A stretch of DNA of 64,000 nucleotides from Hylemonella sp. (GTDB lineage: Bacteria; Pseudomonadota; Gammaproteobacteria; Burkholderiales; Burkholderiaceae_C). Of the stretch, positions 18,625 to 31,463 are shown piece after piece; the first letter of the stretch is position 1, and the number at the start of each line of letters is the position of its first letter. Both the position numbers and the translations under genes were made by a program. The notes beneath the pieces are model-generated. The model was not told where the DNA came from. It ran no database searches and worked only from the letters and a program-made list of their open reading frames with translations. Location: positions 62,001 through 126,000 of the forward strand of contig NZ_JAPZSV010000010.1 in assembly GCF_027532185.1 (NCBI RefSeq). The letters are read 5' to 3'.

Positions 18625-19620
18625 ATGGAGTCGCATTCTCTGGTACCCCAAGGACAGCCCTTCCGCCTGCCGATTGCGCGCATGCGCAGCGTGTTCCAAC
18701 CCGACGAGGTGGAGCGCAAGCTGGCCAAGTTGCCCGAGCGCGAACACGAGAGCCTGCGCGGCACCTACCAGCGCATGCTGGAGCGCGGCCCGGATCGCTT
18801 CCAGGTCAAGCCCGCAGGCGTGCCCGACATGAGCGCGCTCTATGACGATCTGCCCAATTTCACCGAGGTGCTCGACGACGTGAAGCGCCATGTGGCGCTG
18901 AGCCAGGACAGCCGTGACGGCCTGGAGCTCACGCCCATGCTGCTGCTGGGCGCGCCGGGCATAGGCAAGACCCACTTCGCCCGCCAGCTCGCGGCACTGC
19001 TGGGCACAGGCATGAATCTGGTGCCCATGAGTTCCATGACGGCGGGCTGGCTGCTCTCGGGCTCGTCCTCGCAATGGAAGGGCTCGCGCCCAGGCAAGGT
19101 CTTCGAGGCCCTGGTCGATGGGCAGTACGCCAACCCGGTGCTGGTGGTCGACGAGATCGACAAGGCCAGCAGCGACGCCCAATACGACCCGCTGGGCGCA
19201 CTCTACAGCCTGCTGGAGCATGACACGGCCCACGCTTTTGTCGACGAGTTCGCCGAGGTGGCGATCGACGCCAGCCAGGTGATCTGGATCACCACCGCCA
19301 ACGACGAGCGTGCCATTCCCGACCCCATCCTCAACCGCATGAACGTGTTCGAGGTACCGGCGCCCACGCGCGAGCAGGCCCGTGCCATCGCCCAGCGTCT
19401 GTACCAGGGCATCCGCCGTGACCATGGCTGGGGCGAGCGCTTCGCGCCTGACCCGGCCGACGAGGTGCTCGACACCCTGGCCGAGCTGGCGCCGCGCGAG
19501 ATGCGGCGCGCGCTGATGACAGGCTTTGGCAACGCTCGCCTGGCGGGGCGCGACACGCTGGAGCCCGCCGATCTGCCGCGCGCCAGCGGCAACAAGACGC
19601 GCGTGGGCTTTCTCCAGTAG
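18625..19620 (+). CDS. AAA+ ATPase, Lon-like ATPase domain without protease domain
   Basis: Walker A GAPGIGKTHF, Walker B VLVVDEIDK, ITTANDERAIPDPILNRMNVFEV; ORF ends after the AAA lid. Confidence 0.8.
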   Translation: MESHSLVPQGQPFRLPIARMRSVFQPDEVERKLAKLPEREHESLRGTYQRMLERGPDRFQVKPAGVPDMSALYDDLPNFTEVLDDVKRHVALSQDSRDGLELTPMLLLGAPGIGKTHFARQLAALLGTGMNLVPMSSMTAGWLLSGSSSQWKGSRPGKVFEALVDGQYANPVLVVDEIDKASSDAQYDPLGALYSLLEHDTAHAFVDEFAEVAIDASQVIWITTANDERAIPDPILNRMNVFEVPAPTREQARAIAQRLYQGIRRDHGWGERFAPDPADEVLDTLAELAPREMRRALMTGFGNARLAGRDTLEPADLPRASGNKTRVGFLQ

Positions 19621-19690
19621 GGGATCAACGCGCGGCACGGGCCGCCGCTACACTACTTGGCGCACGGGTCCCTGAGGCCCTGCGCGCGCC

Positions 19691-20989
19691 ATGAGCCTCA
19701 CACAAAGCCTCTTCATCATCGCCCTGCTGATCGGCGCCAGCGCCTTCTTCTCGATGGCCGAGATGTCGCTGGCCGCTTCGCGGCGGCTGCGCCTGCGCCT
19801 GCTCGCCGACGAGGGCGACGCGCGTGCGGCCGCCGTGCTGCGCGTGCAGGAACAGCCGGGCCACTATTTCTCGGTGGTGCAGATCGGTCAGAACGCCGTG
19901 GCCATCCTCGGTGGCATCGTGGGCGAGGGAGCCTTCAGCCCCGTGCTCAGCGAACTGCTGGGGCGCTGGCTGCCAGCTGGCGTGGCCGCCGATGTGGGTT
20001 TCGTGCTGTCCTTCGCGCTGGTGACCTCGCTCTTCATCGTCTTCTCCGACCTCTTCCCCAAGCGCCTGGCCATGGCCGAGCCGGAACGACTGGCCTTGCG
20101 CCTGCACGCGCCCATGCGCCTGTGCATGAGCGTCTTCAAGCCCGTGGTCTGGCTCTACAGCCGCATCACCGATGGGCTGTTCTCTCTGCTGGGCCTGTCA
20201 TCCCAGCGCGACGACCGCGTCACGCCCGACGACATCCTGGCCCTGGCTGAGGCCGGCGCGCAGGCCGGCGTGCTGGCGCGCGACGAGCAGCAGGTGATCG
20301 CCAACGTCTTCGAGCTCGACACCCGTACCGTCAGCAGCGCCATGACCGCGCGTGACCGCATCGCCTGGTTCGACAAGAGCGACAGCGATGCCATCGTGCG
20401 CGCACGCATCGCGGCCGAGCCCTTCTCCACCTACCCGGTCTGCGACGGCGACATCGACCACGTTATAGGCTATGTGGACGCCAAGGACCTGTTCCAGCGG
20501 GTGATGAAGAACCAGCTCATCAAGCTGGACGATCCCACCCTGCTGCACAAAGCCGTAGTGGTGCCCGACCGCCTGACGCTGGCCGAGGTGCTGGCGCAGT
20601 TCCGCCAGGCCCACGAGGACTTCGCCGTGATCGTCAACGAGTACAGCCTGGTGGTGGGCGTGGTCACGCTCAACGACGTGATGAGCACAGTGATGGGCGA
20701 CCTCGTCGCGCCGACCGACGAGGAACTCATCGTGCAGCGCGAGGAGGGCTCCTGGCTCATCGACGGCATCACACCCATGACCGATGTGCAGCGCGCCCTG
20801 GGCCTGGAGCAGTTGCCCCAGCCGGAAGACTACGAGACACTGGCTGGCTTCCTCATGGTGATGCTGCGCCGCGTCCCGCGCCGCACGGACCGCGTGCAAT
20901 GGGAAGGCTACAGCTTCGAGGTGATGGACGTGGACAGCTACCGCATCGACCAGGTCATGGTGACTCGGCTGGCCGTGCATCCGGGCTAG
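19691..20989 (+). CDS. HlyC/CorC-type CNNM and CBS domain protein
   Basis: N-terminal TM domain (FFSMAEMSLAASRRLRLRLLADEGD), CBS pair, C-terminal CorC_HlyC domain. Confidence 0.9.
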   Translation: MSLTQSLFIIALLIGASAFFSMAEMSLAASRRLRLRLLADEGDARAAAVLRVQEQPGHYFSVVQIGQNAVAILGGIVGEGAFSPVLSELLGRWLPAGVAADVGFVLSFALVTSLFIVFSDLFPKRLAMAEPERLALRLHAPMRLCMSVFKPVVWLYSRITDGLFSLLGLSSQRDDRVTPDDILALAEAGAQAGVLARDEQQVIANVFELDTRTVSSAMTARDRIAWFDKSDSDAIVRARIAAEPFSTYPVCDGDIDHVIGYVDAKDLFQRVMKNQLIKLDDPTLLHKAVVVPDRLTLAEVLAQFRQAHEDFAVIVNEYSLVVGVVTLNDVMSTVMGDLVAPTDEELIVQREEGSWLIDGITPMTDVQRALGLEQLPQPEDYETLAGFLMVMLRRVPRRTDRVQWEGYSFEVMDVDSYRIDQVMVTRLAVHPG

Positions 20990-21635
20990 GTCTCGCCTGC
21001 GCCGGCGGCACGTCCTGGTATTCCCACTGCTTGCGCGCTGCGGCAACGGCGTTCGGGTACTTGGGCTTGCCACGCGAGCCGTTGTAGCGTCCCAGGGCCA
21101 TGAAGAGGTTGCCGCGTTCGCGGTCCAGGTAGTGGCGCAGGATCACGCAACCGAAACGCAGATTGGTCTGCATGTGAAAGAGGTTGCCGGCGTCCCCGTT
21201 GCCGATCAGACGCGCCCAGAAAGGCATGACCTGCATATAGCCACGCGCACCGACGCTGGACACGGCAAACTTGCGGAAATTGCTCTCGACCTGGATCAAC
21301 CCCAGCACCAGCGCGGGCTCCAGGCCGGCGCGTCGGCTTTCGTACCAGACGGTCTGCAGCAGGTCGCGCCGCTCGGGCCAGGCGTGGATCTTCTTCTGCA
21401 GCCGCTCGCTCATCGCGCCCAACCAGCGCAGATAGGCCAGGCGGGCTTCGGTGTCGGCGAAGACGGGAACGGGCGGCGCGGTGTTGGCGATGGCGGCAGA
21501 CAGTGCCGTGCGCACCGAATCGGCCAGCGGCTCTTCGATCTGGCCGCCGGCTCGCGCCTGGGGCCAGACCAGCAGGCCCGCCACGGCCAGCAAGGCCTGC
21601 AGCCCCGCACGCCGCTGCATGGCCGGACCGTCCAT
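20955..21635 (-). CDS. Lytic transglycosylase domain protein
   Basis: VLGLIQVESNFRKFAVSSVGARGYMQVMPFWARLIG SLT motif. Confidence 0.88.
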   Translation of the reverse strand: MDGPAMQRRAGLQALLAVAGLLVWPQARAGGQIEEPLADSVRTALSAAIANTAPPVPVFADTEARLAYLRWLGAMSERLQKKIHAWPERRDLLQTVWYESRRAGLEPALVLGLIQVESNFRKFAVSSVGARGYMQVMPFWARLIGNGDAGNLFHMQTNLRFGCVILRHYLDRERGNLFMALGRYNGSRGKPKYPNAVAAARKQWEYQDVPPAQARPSPDARPAESP

Positions 21636-21637
21636 GC

Positions 21638-23383
21638 TCAGACGCCGAGTTTCGACTGGATCAGGGCCGCAACCTCGCTCAGTGCCACGGGCGTAGCCGC
21701 CGCGTCGCGACGGTGCTGGTACTCGACCTTGCCTTCCTTGAGCGCGCGGTCGCCGATGGTCACGCGGTGCGGTACGCCGATCAGCTCCCAGTCGGCGAAC
21801 ATGGCGCCCGGACGCTCACCGCGGTCGTCGAGGATGACGTCCACGCCAGCCGCGAGCAGCTCGGCGTAGAGATTGTCGGCAGCCGCTTTCACCTCGGGGC
21901 TGCGGTCCGGGTTGATGGGGCAGATGACGACGGTGAAAGGCGCGATGGCGTCGGGCCAGATGATGCCCTTGTCGTCATGGTTCTGCTCGATGGCCGCAGC
22001 CGGTAGGCGGGTGATGCCGATGCCATAGCAGCCCATCTCCATGAACTGGGGCTTGCCGTTCTCGTCCAGGAAGGTGGCGTTCATGGCGCGGCTGTACTTG
22101 GTGCCGAGGTAGAACACATGGCCGACCTCGATGCCGCGCTCGATGGCGAGCGGGCCCTGGCCATCGGGGGAGAGATCGCCCGCGACCACGTTGCGGATGT
22201 CGGCCACGAGGTCGGGCTCGGCCAGGTCGCGACCCCAGTTCACGCCGGTCAGGTGGAAATCCGCCTCGTTGGCACCGCAGACCCAGTCGGCCATGACCGC
22301 GACCTCGCGGTCGGCGATGATGCCCACCGGCTGTTTCAGGCCCACGGGCCCCAGGTAACCGGGTTTGCTGCCGAAGTGCGCGACGATTTCGGCTTCGGTG
22401 GCGAAGCGGTAGCCCAGGTCCAGGCCCGGCAGCTTGCCGACCTTGACCTCGTTCATGTCGTGGTCGCCGCGCAGCAACAGCAGCCAGATGCGGGTCTTGC
22501 CCACCTGATCCTTGTCGGTGATCTCGTCGGTGGCCAGCACGATGGACTTGACCGTGCGGCTCAGCGGCAGGCCCAGCAGCCCAGCGACATCGGCGCAGGT
22601 GCTCTTGCCCGGCGTGGCGACCTTCTGCATCGTCTGTGCAGCAGCCGGGCGCGGCTGCTGCGGGGCCAGGGCCTCGGCCTTCTCGATATTGGCCGCGTAC
22701 TCGCTCTCGGGGCAGTAGACGATGGCGTCCTCGCCCGTGGCGGCGATGACCTGGAACTCCTCGCTCAGATCGCCGCCGATGGCGCCGCTGTCGGCCGCGA
22801 CGGCGCGGTAACGCAGGCCGAAGCGATCGAAGATCTTGCGGTAGGCCTGCGCCATGACCTGGTAGCTGGCCTTGGCCGAGGCCTGGTCACGGTCGAAGGA
22901 ATAGGCGTCCTTCATGATGAACTCACGCCCGCGCATCAAACCAAACCTCGGACGGCGCTCGTCGCGAAACTTGGTCTGGATCTGGTACAGGTTCTTGGGC
23001 AGCTGCTTGTAGCTCTTGATTTCCTGCCGCGCGATGTCGGTCACCACCTCTTCGCTGGTGGGCTGGATCACAAAGTCACGGTCGTGCCGGTCCTTGATAC
23101 GCAGCAGCTCGGGGCCCATCTTGGCGAAACGCCCCGTCTCCTCCCACAGCTCGGCGGGCTGCACCACGGGCATGGTCAGCTCCACGGCACCCGCGCGGTT
23201 CATCTCCTCGCGCACGATGGCTTCCACCTTGCGGATCACACGCAAGCCCATGGGCATGTAGTTGTAGATGCCGGCACCGAGCTTCTTGATCATGCCGGCG
23301 CGCATCATGAGCTTGTGACTCACGATCTCGGCGTCGGCCGGAGCTTCCTTGAGGGTGGAGACGAGAAATTGGGAGGCTTTCAT
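21638..23383 (-). CDS. proS: Proline--tRNA ligase
   Basis: [44 protein letters not shown] canonical ProS. Confidence 0.97.
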   Translation of the reverse strand: MKASQFLVSTLKEAPADAEIVSHKLMMRAGMIKKLGAGIYNYMPMGLRVIRKVEAIVREEMNRAGAVELTMPVVQPAELWEETGRFAKMGPELLRIKDRHDRDFVIQPTSEEVVTDIARQEIKSYKQLPKNLYQIQTKFRDERRPRFGLMRGREFIMKDAYSFDRDQASAKASYQVMAQAYRKIFDRFGLRYRAVAADSGAIGGDLSEEFQVIAATGEDAIVYCPESEYAANIEKAEALAPQQPRPAAAQTMQKVATPGKSTCADVAGLLGLPLSRTVKSIVLATDEITDKDQVGKTRIWLLLLRGDHDMNEVKVGKLPGLDLGYRFATEAEIVAHFGSKPGYLGPVGLKQPVGIIADREVAVMADWVCGANEADFHLTGVNWGRDLAEPDLVADIRNVVAGDLSPDGQGPLAIERGIEVGHVFYLGTKYSRAMNATFLDENGKPQFMEMGCYGIGITRLPAAAIEQNHDDKGIIWPDAIAPFTVVICPINPDRSPEVKAAADNLYAELLAAGVDVILDDRGERPGAMFADWELIGVPHRVTIGDRALKEGKVEYQHRRDAAATPVALSEVAALIQSKLGV

Positions 23384-23475
23384 GGGGGGCTTTTTCGCTG
23401 GAGCGGGGGAGTCCTGTGGTCTGGCGCGGCGCGGGCCGTGCATAATGGACTCAGTTCAAAAATTTGGGGTTGATT

Positions 23476-24123
23476 ATGCTTGACCGGGACGGTTTTCGGC
23501 CCAACGTCGGCATCATTCTGCTCAACCAGAGAAACCAGGTTTTCTGGGGTAAACGGATACGCACCCACTCGTGGCAGTTCCCGCAGGGTGGCATCGACCG
23601 GGGCGAGACTCCGGAACAGGCCATGTACAGGGAACTGGGCGAGGAAGTCGGGCTCAAGCCCGAGCATGTGCGCATCGTGGCCCGGACCCGTGACTGGTTG
23701 CGCTACGAGGTGCCGGACCGCTACATCCGACGTGAAGCGCGCGGCCACTACAAGGGCCAGAAGCAGATCTGGTTCCTGCTCCAGCTCATGGCGCAGGACT
23801 GGAATCTCAACCTGCGCGCGACCGACCACCCCGAGTTCGACGCCTGGCGCTGGAACGACTACTGGGTGCCGCTGGACATGGTGGTGGAGTTCAAGCGCGG
23901 CGTCTACGAGATGGCACTGACGGAACTGGCCCGCTTTCTGCCGCGTCAGGACCACCGCAACCGCTACCTGCGCCAGGGCCACCGGCCGCGCGATCACGAG
24001 CATCTCCACCACGCTGCAGCGGCGCCGGGTCAGGGCATGGAGTTGCCGCCAGGGGCGAGCTTCGATCCGGATCCTCAGTCTGCCCAGCAGTCCACGGATC
24101 GGCCCGAGTCGCTGGATCGCTGA
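23476..24123 (+). CDS. rppH: RNA pyrophosphohydrolase
   Basis: [39 protein letters not shown] and Nudix box. Confidence 0.95.
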   Translation: MLDRDGFRPNVGIILLNQRNQVFWGKRIRTHSWQFPQGGIDRGETPEQAMYRELGEEVGLKPEHVRIVARTRDWLRYEVPDRYIRREARGHYKGQKQIWFLLQLMAQDWNLNLRATDHPEFDAWRWNDYWVPLDMVVEFKRGVYEMALTELARFLPRQDHRNRYLRQGHRPRDHEHLHHAAAAPGQGMELPPGASFDPDPQSAQQSTDRPESLDR

Positions 24124-24136
24124 TTTCTGCGCCGGC

Positions 24137-25273
24137 TCAGCGGCTCACCATCACCAGGTTGTCCCGGTGCACCATCTCCGGCTCGCCGGTGTAGCCCAGT
24201 AGCTTCTCGAACTCGCTCGATGGCTTGCGGCAGAGCAGCCGCGCCTCCGCGCTGGCGTAGTTGGCCAGGCCACGGGCGATCTCTTGGCCCTGCGCGTCGC
24301 GCACGGCGATGACCTCGCCCCGCGAAAACTCGCCCTCCACCGCTGTCATGCCGATGGGCAGCAGGCTCTTGCCCTCGTCGCGCAGCTTGGCGGCTGCCCC
24401 TGCGTCCACAACCACAGCGCCGCGCAGTTGCAGGTGGTCGGCCATCCACTGCTTGCGCGCCTGGGTCTTGGCCGTCTGGGCCACCAGCAGGGTACCGATG
24501 GACTCGCCCTGGCTCAGGCGCACTAGGGCATCAGGCTCACGCCCCCAGGCGATGACGGTGGACGCACCCGAGCCCGCGGCACGCTTGGCCGCGAGGATCT
24601 TGGTGATCATGCCGCCCTTGCCCAGGCTCGAGCCGGCGCCGCCCGCCATGGCCTCGAGCGCCGGATCACCGGCCTGGGCCTCGTGGACGAACTTCGCTGC
24701 CGGTTCCTTGCGCGGGTCGGCCGTGTACAGGCCCTTCTGGTCGGTCAGGATGATCAGCGCGTCGGCTTCGACGAGGTTGGCCACCAAGGCGCCCAGGGTG
24801 TCGTTGTCGCCGAACTTGATCTCGTCGTTGACCACGGTGTCGTTCTCGTTGATCACCGGCACCACGCCCAGCTGGAGCAAGGTGAGCAAGGTGGAGCGGG
24901 CGTTGAGGTAGCGCTCGCGGTCGGCCAGATCGGCGTGGGTGAGCAGCACCTGGGCACTGCCAAGGCCATGGGCCTTGAGGCGTGTCTCGTACATCTGGGC
25001 CAGGCCCATCTGACCCACGGCAGCCGCGGCCTGCAGCTCATGGATCTCCTTGGGGCGTCGGGTCCAGCCCAGGCGCTTCATGCCTTCGGCGATGGCACCG
25101 CTGGAGACCATGATGACCTCACGCCCGTCGCGAACCAGGGCCGCAATCTGGCGACTCCACTCCTCGATGGCGGCCTCGTCCAGACCCCGGCCCTCGTTGG
25201 TGACGAGGCTGGAGCCGACCTTGACCACGATGCGCCGCGCCTGGCGCAGAACGGAAGCGGATGTCTGATTCAT
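24137..25273 (-). CDS. proB: Glutamate 5-kinase
   Basis: [22 protein letters not shown]...[17 protein letters not shown] plus PUA domain. Confidence 0.96.
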   Translation of the reverse strand: MNQTSASVLRQARRIVVKVGSSLVTNEGRGLDEAAIEEWSRQIAALVRDGREVIMVSSGAIAEGMKRLGWTRRPKEIHELQAAAAVGQMGLAQMYETRLKAHGLGSAQVLLTHADLADRERYLNARSTLLTLLQLGVVPVINENDTVVNDEIKFGDNDTLGALVANLVEADALIILTDQKGLYTADPRKEPAAKFVHEAQAGDPALEAMAGGAGSSLGKGGMITKILAAKRAAGSGASTVIAWGREPDALVRLSQGESIGTLLVAQTAKTQARKQWMADHLQLRGAVVVDAGAAAKLRDEGKSLLPIGMTAVEGEFSRGEVIAVRDAQGQEIARGLANYASAEARLLCRKPSSEFEKLLGYTGEPEMVHRDNLVMVSR

Positions 25274-25329
25274 CTTGAGGTGCGGATGGCTGCAGGACAG
25301 GCCGACAACCATGAATGAAACCGGAGATT

Positions 25330-26427
<1,098 letters not shown>

Positions 26428-26434
26428 CTATAAA

Positions 26435-26466
26435 CAAAAAACCCTGCGCGGCCGGCGCAGGGTTTT
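26435..26466 (-). terminator. Rho-independent terminator downstream of rpmA
   Basis: ccctgcgc-ggccg-gcgcaggg hairpin with T-rich tract on the minus strand. Confidence 0.85.
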
Positions 26467-26486
26467 GCGGGAAAGCCAGCCAGCGC

Positions 26487-26744
26487 TTAGGCGGCCGTAA
26501 CGTTCACCGTGTGCTTGTTCAGCGCGCCCTTGACGGAGAACGACACCTCGCCGTCCACCAGAGCAAACAGGGTGTGGTCCTTGCCCACGCCGACATTGGT
26601 ACCGGGGTGGAACTTGGTGCCACGCTGGCGCACGATGATGCCACCAGCACTGATCTGCTGGCCACCGAACACCTTCACGCCGAGCATCTTGGGCTGCGAA
26701 TCGCGCCCGTTACGCGTAGAGCCGCCGCCTTTTTTCTGTGCCAT
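26487..26744 (-). CDS. rpmA: 50S ribosomal protein L27
   Basis: [29 protein letters not shown]. Confidence 0.98.
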   Translation of the reverse strand: MAQKKGGGSTRNGRDSQPKMLGVKVFGGQQISAGGIIVRQRGTKFHPGTNVGVGKDHTLFALVDGEVSFSVKGALNKHTVNVTAA

Positions 26745-26756
26745 GACTCGTGCTCC

Positions 26757-27068
26757 TTATGCGGAGATGGCGCCGATTTGCAGCTCGGTGAACTGCTGGC
26801 GGTGCCCTTGACGTTTCTGATAGTGCTTGCGACGGCGCATCTTGAAGATGCGAACCTTGTCGTGCAGACCGTGCGCCACAACCGTGGCTTTGACAGTCGC
26901 GCCGGACACCAGGGGCGTACCAACCTTGAGCTCAGCGCCGTTGCCGACAGCCAGAACCTGGTCGATCACGATCTCCTGGCCTACGTCCGCAGCAATCTGT
27001 TCTACTTTGATTTTCTCGCCAGCAGCAACACGATACTGTTTGCCACCGGTTTTTATGACCGCGTACAT
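26757..27068 (-). CDS. rplU: 50S ribosomal protein L21
   Basis: [25 protein letters not shown]...[16 protein letters not shown]. Confidence 0.98.
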   Translation of the reverse strand: MYAVIKTGGKQYRVAAGEKIKVEQIAADVGQEIVIDQVLAVGNGAELKVGTPLVSGATVKATVVAHGLHDKVRIFKMRRRKHYQKRQGHRQQFTELQIGAISA

Positions 27069-27226
27069 GGATGACCTCTTGGATTGATCCTCTACGGACG
27101 GATTTCCGCAGAGCCCGAAATTGTAGCACGGTTTGCGCTTACTGACATCCCCTACCTCGGGGCCGGGCATCCCTCGGCTGGCCCTTCCTATAATGCCACT
27201 TCCTCCGGTCTCCCCGCCCTGCTGCC

Positions 27227-28204
27227 GTGAACTCCCCCCAACCTGTTTCCCCGCTTGCCCTGGTTGCCGATGACATGCGGGAGGTAGACCGGGTCATCAG
27301 CGAGCGGCTCGACTCCGGTGTACCGCTGGTGGGCCAGGTGGCCCGCTACATCATCAGCGCTGGCGGCAAGCGCCTGCGACCGGCCCTGCTCCTGCTGGCC
27401 TGCGGCGCCCTGGGCTACCGCGGCACGCACCGCTACAACCTGGCAGCGGTGGTGGAGTTCATCCACACGGCCACGCTGCTGCACGACGACGTGGTGGACG
27501 ACTCCACGATGCGCCGCGGCAATGCTACGGCCAACGAGACCTTCGGCAACCCCGCCAGCGTGCTGGTCGGGGATTTCCTCTACTCCCGCGCCTTCCAGAT
27601 GATGGTGGAAGCCGAGAGCATGCGCATCATGCAGGTGCTGGCCGACGCGACCAACGTGATCGCCGAAGGCGAGGTGCAGCAGCTCATGAACATGCACAAC
27701 GCCGACCTTGACGAGGCCGGCTATCTGCAGGTGATCCGCTCCAAGACCGCCAAGCTCTTCGAGGCCAGCGCGCGCTGCGGCGCCATCCTGGCCGGCGCCG
27801 AACCCCGGCTCGAAGAGGCCTGCGCCGAGTACGGCCAAGCCCTGGGCACGGCTTTCCAGGTCATCGACGATGTGCTGGACTATGCGGGAGACGCCGCCGT
27901 CATGGGCAAGAGCCTGGGGGACGACCTGCGGGAAGGCAAGGCCACGCTGCCGCTGATCGCAGCCATGCAAAGAGGCACGGAACAGGAGCGCCAGCTCATC
28001 CGCAGCGCCATAGAGAACGGCTCGGTATCCGCCCTGGAGGACGTGATCGCCGTCGTGCGGCGCACCGGCGCTCTGGACGTCGCTCGCCATGCGGCGGCCC
28101 GGGAAGCGGAACGTGCTGTCCAGGCCGCCCAGCAACTGCCCGACGGGCCCCATGCCGCCAGTTTGATACAATTGGCGTCTCAGTTGCTAACGCGTCAATC
28201 CTGA
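27227..28204 (+). CDS. ispB: Polyprenyl (octaprenyl) diphosphate synthase
   Basis: [15 protein letters not shown] and DDVLDYAG aspartate-rich motifs. Confidence 0.94.
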   Translation: MNSPQPVSPLALVADDMREVDRVISERLDSGVPLVGQVARYIISAGGKRLRPALLLLACGALGYRGTHRYNLAAVVEFIHTATLLHDDVVDDSTMRRGNATANETFGNPASVLVGDFLYSRAFQMMVEAESMRIMQVLADATNVIAEGEVQQLMNMHNADLDEAGYLQVIRSKTAKLFEASARCGAILAGAEPRLEEACAEYGQALGTAFQVIDDVLDYAGDAAVMGKSLGDDLREGKATLPLIAAMQRGTEQERQLIRSAIENGSVSALEDVIAVVRRTGALDVARHAAAREAERAVQAAQQLPDGPHAASLIQLASQLLTRQS

Positions 28205-28228
28205 TGTGTCTCTGGCAACTCGAGATGT

Positions 28229-28305
<77 letters not shown>

Positions 28306-28486
28306 ATCTTTCCCATGCACCTCTGGTCCCAGCCCATGCCCTCCTGCGAGGGCTGGCGTGCTGCACTTGCGATCATGTTGCGCCGCAACGTCTGCTTGCA
28401 AAATGGGGGCGGCCTTTCGTTTACATCCCGGAGGCAATCGGCGATGATTTGTGGGTTTTCCCCCGGAATTCCTACAAACATAGTCC

Positions 28487-30223
28487 ATGGCCGCCGTTGA
28501 CACTGCCATCCACCGCGAGAATGCCCCCGTGGCCCTGCCCGGGCTGGGTCGGGCCCTGATCCTCGCGGGCAAACTGGAACAGAAGTCGGCCGAGGAGATC
28601 TACCGCCGGGCGGCCGGCAACAAGACCAGCTTCATCGCCGAGCTCACCGGTTCCGGCGCTGTTTCGGCCGCCGATTTGGCCCACACCATGTCGGCGGCCT
28701 TCGCGGCACCCCTGATCGATCTGGATGCGGTGGACATCCACCGCCTGCCCAAGGAGCTGCTCGACCCGCGGATCTGCCACGACTACCGCGTGGTGGTACT
28801 GGGCAAGCGCAGCAACCGGCTCGTGGTGGCCACGGCCGACCCTTCGGACCAGGCCGCGGCCGAGAAGATCAAGTTCGCCAGCCAGATGGGGGTGGACTGG
28901 GTCATCGCCGAGTACGACAAGCTGCTCAAGCTGGTCGAGACCCACGCGACTTCGGCCTCCGAGGCCATTGACAACATCGTCGGCGGCGACATCGAGTTTG
29001 ACGAGTTCACGACCGAAGCCGACACAGACAGCGCTGATTCCACGACTTCGGAGGTCGAGGATGCGCCGGTCGTCAAGTTCCTGCACAAGATGCTGATCGA
29101 TGCGATCGGCATGCGGGCCTCGGACCTGCACTTCGAGCCCTATGAGCACAACTATCGCGTCCGCTTCCGCATCGATGGCGAGCTGCGCGAGATTGCTTCT
29201 CCCCCCGTGGCCATCAAGGACAAGCTCGCCTCGCGTATCAAGGTGATCTCCAAGATGGACATCTCGGAGAAGCGGGTGCCGCAGGACGGCAAGATGAAGC
29301 TCAAGGTCGGTCCGGAACGCGTCATCGACTTCCGTGTCAGCACCCTGCCCACGCTGTTCGGCGAGAAGATCGTGATCCGTATCCTCGACCCGAGCAGCGC
29401 CAAGCTCGGCATCGACGCCCTGGGCTATGACCCCGAAGAGAAGGCGCGCCTGCTCAATGCCATCGGACGCCCCTACGGCATGATCCTCGTCACCGGCCCG
29501 ACCGGTTCGGGCAAGACGGTGTCGCTGTACACCTGCCTGAACCTGCTGAACAAGCCTGGCGTCAACATCGCCACCGCCGAAGACCCCTCCGAAATCAACC
29601 TGCCGGGCGTGAACCAGGTCAACGTCAACGACAAGGCCGGCCTGACCTTCGCGGCGGCACTCAAGTCCTTCCTTCGCCAGGATCCGGACATCATCATGGT
29701 CGGCGAAATCCGTGATCTGGACACCGCCGACATCGCCATCAAGGCCGCGCAAACTGGCCACTTGGTGATGTCGACGCTGCACACCAACGATGCGCCGACC
29801 ACGCTGACCCGGATGCGCAACATGGGCATCGCGCCCTTCAACATTGCCTCCAGCGTGATCCTGATCACCGCCCAGCGCCTGGCACGCCGGCTGTGTCCCA
29901 ACTGCAAGGCGCCAATCGAGATTCCGAAGAAGACGCTGCTCGACGCCGGCTTCAGGCCCGACGAGCTGGATGGCTCCTGGATCGCCTACCGCCCCGTGGG
30001 CTGCTCGGCCTGCAACAACGGCTACAAAGGGCGTGTGGGCATCTACCAGGTCATGCCCATCAGCGAGGAGATGCAGCGCATCATCCTGCGCGATGGCTCC
30101 GCGCTGGAGATCGCCGAACAAGCCCAGGCCGAGGGCGTGCGCAATCTGCGCCAATCCGGCCTGCACAAGGTCAAGCAGGGTCTGACTTCGCTCGAGGAAG
30201 TCCTGGCCGTCACCAACGAATAA
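28487..30223 (+). CDS. pilB: Type IV pilus assembly ATPase PilB
   Basis: [56 protein letters not shown] zinc motif. Confidence 0.96.
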   Translation: MAAVDTAIHRENAPVALPGLGRALILAGKLEQKSAEEIYRRAAGNKTSFIAELTGSGAVSAADLAHTMSAAFAAPLIDLDAVDIHRLPKELLDPRICHDYRVVVLGKRSNRLVVATADPSDQAAAEKIKFASQMGVDWVIAEYDKLLKLVETHATSASEAIDNIVGGDIEFDEFTTEADTDSADSTTSEVEDAPVVKFLHKMLIDAIGMRASDLHFEPYEHNYRVRFRIDGELREIASPPVAIKDKLASRIKVISKMDISEKRVPQDGKMKLKVGPERVIDFRVSTLPTLFGEKIVIRILDPSSAKLGIDALGYDPEEKARLLNAIGRPYGMILVTGPTGSGKTVSLYTCLNLLNKPGVNIATAEDPSEINLPGVNQVNVNDKAGLTFAAALKSFLRQDPDIIMVGEIRDLDTADIAIKAAQTGHLVMSTLHTNDAPTTLTRMRNMGIAPFNIASSVILITAQRLARRLCPNCKAPIEIPKKTLLDAGFRPDELDGSWIAYRPVGCSACNNGYKGRVGIYQVMPISEEMQRIILRDGSALEIAEQAQAEGVRNLRQSGLHKVKQGLTSLEEVLAVTNE

Positions 30224-30248
30224 ACACACGGGAGCATCAGGGGACACC

Positions 30249-31463
30249 ATGGCAACTGCACAACCCAAAGCCAAGGAACTGGTCTTCGAATGGGAAGGCA
30301 AGGACCGCAACGGCAAGCTGATGCGCGGCGAGATGCGCGCTGCCGGCGAAAACCAGGTGATGGCCTCGCTGCGCCGCCAGGGCATCCTGCCCGGCAAGGT
30401 CAAGAAGCGCAGGATGCGCTCGGGCAAGAAGATCACGCCGAAGGACCTCACGCTCTTCACGCGTCAGCTCGCCACCATGATGAAAGCCGGTGTGCCGCTG
30501 CTGCAGGCCTTCGACATCGTGGCACGTGGCAACTCCAACCCCAGCGTGACACGCCTGCTCAACGACATCCGCAACGATGTGGAGACCGGCACTTCGCTGA
30601 GCACGGCCTTCCGCAAGTACCCGCTCTACTTCGACAACCTCTACTGCAACCTGGTCGAGGCCGGGGAGGCCGCCGGTATCCTGGACCAGCTGCTCGACCG
30701 CCTGGCCGTTTACATGGAAAAGACCCAGGCCATCAAGCAGAAGATCAAGTCGGCCCTGATGTACCCGATCTCGGTGGTCGTCGTGGCTTTCGTCGTGATC
30801 GCCGTGATCATGATCTTCGTGATCCCGGCCTTCAAGGAGGTGTTCTCCTCTTTCGGCGCGGACCTGCCCGCCCCTACCCTGTTCGTGATCGGCATGAGCG
30901 AGTTCTTCGTGCAGTGGTGGTGGCTGATCTTTGGTGGCATAGGCGGCGGCTTGTACTTCTTCTTCCAGGCATGGCGACGCAACCGAGAAATGCAGCGCGT
31001 CATGGACCGGATGATGCTCAAGCTGCCCGTCTTCGGCGTGCTGATCGACAAGTCCTGCATCGCCCGTTGGACCCGCACCCTGTCCACGATGTTCGCCGCC
31101 GGCGTACCGCTGGTGGAGGCGCTGGATTCTGTCGGCGGCGCCTCGGGCAACTCGGTCTATGAAGAAGCCACGGTCAAGATCCAGCAGGAAGTTTCAACGG
31201 GCACCAGCCTCACGGCCGCCATGACCAATGTCCACCTGTTCCCGACCATGGTGCTGCAGATGTGCGCCATCGGCGAGGAGTCGGGCTCGATCGACCACAT
31301 GCTGGGCAAGGCGGCCGACTTCTACGAGGCCGAGGTCGATGACATGGTCGCCGGCCTGTCCAGCCTGATGGAACCCATCATCATCGTCTTCCTGGGCACC
31401 ATCATCGGCGGCATCGTGGTCTCTATGTACCTGCCGATCTTCAAGCTGGGCCAGGTGGTCTGA
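30249..31463 (+). CDS. pilC: Type II secretion/type IV pilus inner-membrane protein PilC
   Basis: DLTLFTRQLATMMKAGVPLLQAFDIV, T2SSF domains. Confidence 0.96.
   Translation: MATAQPKAKELVFEWEGKDRNGKLMRGEMRAAGENQVMASLRRQGILPGKVKKRRMRSGKKITPKDLTLFTRQLATMMKAGVPLLQAFDIVARGNSNPSVTRLLNDIRNDVETGTSLSTAFRKYPLYFDNLYCNLVEAGEAAGILDQLLDRLAVYMEKTQAIKQKIKSALMYPISVVVVAFVVIAVIMIFVIPAFKEVFSSFGADLPAPTLFVIGMSEFFVQWWWLIFGGIGGGLYFFFQAWRRNREMQRVMDRMMLKLPVFGVLIDKSCIARWTRTLSTMFAAGVPLVEALDSVGGASGNSVYEEATVKIQQEVSTGTSLTAAMTNVHLFPTMVLQMCAIGEESGSIDHMLGKAADFYEAEVDDMVAGLSSLMEPIIIVFLGTIIGGIVVSMYLPIFKLGQVV

Noticed and set aside
17572-19638. 688-aa minus-strand ORF spanning slyD-like, grxD and the AAA gene
   Set aside because: Only its last ~160 codons form the real SlyD-like protein; the rest is antisense to conserved grxD and AAA genes.
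28472-30460. 662-aa ORF antisense to pilB
   Set aside because: Shadow ORF with no recognisable motifs opposite canonical PilB.
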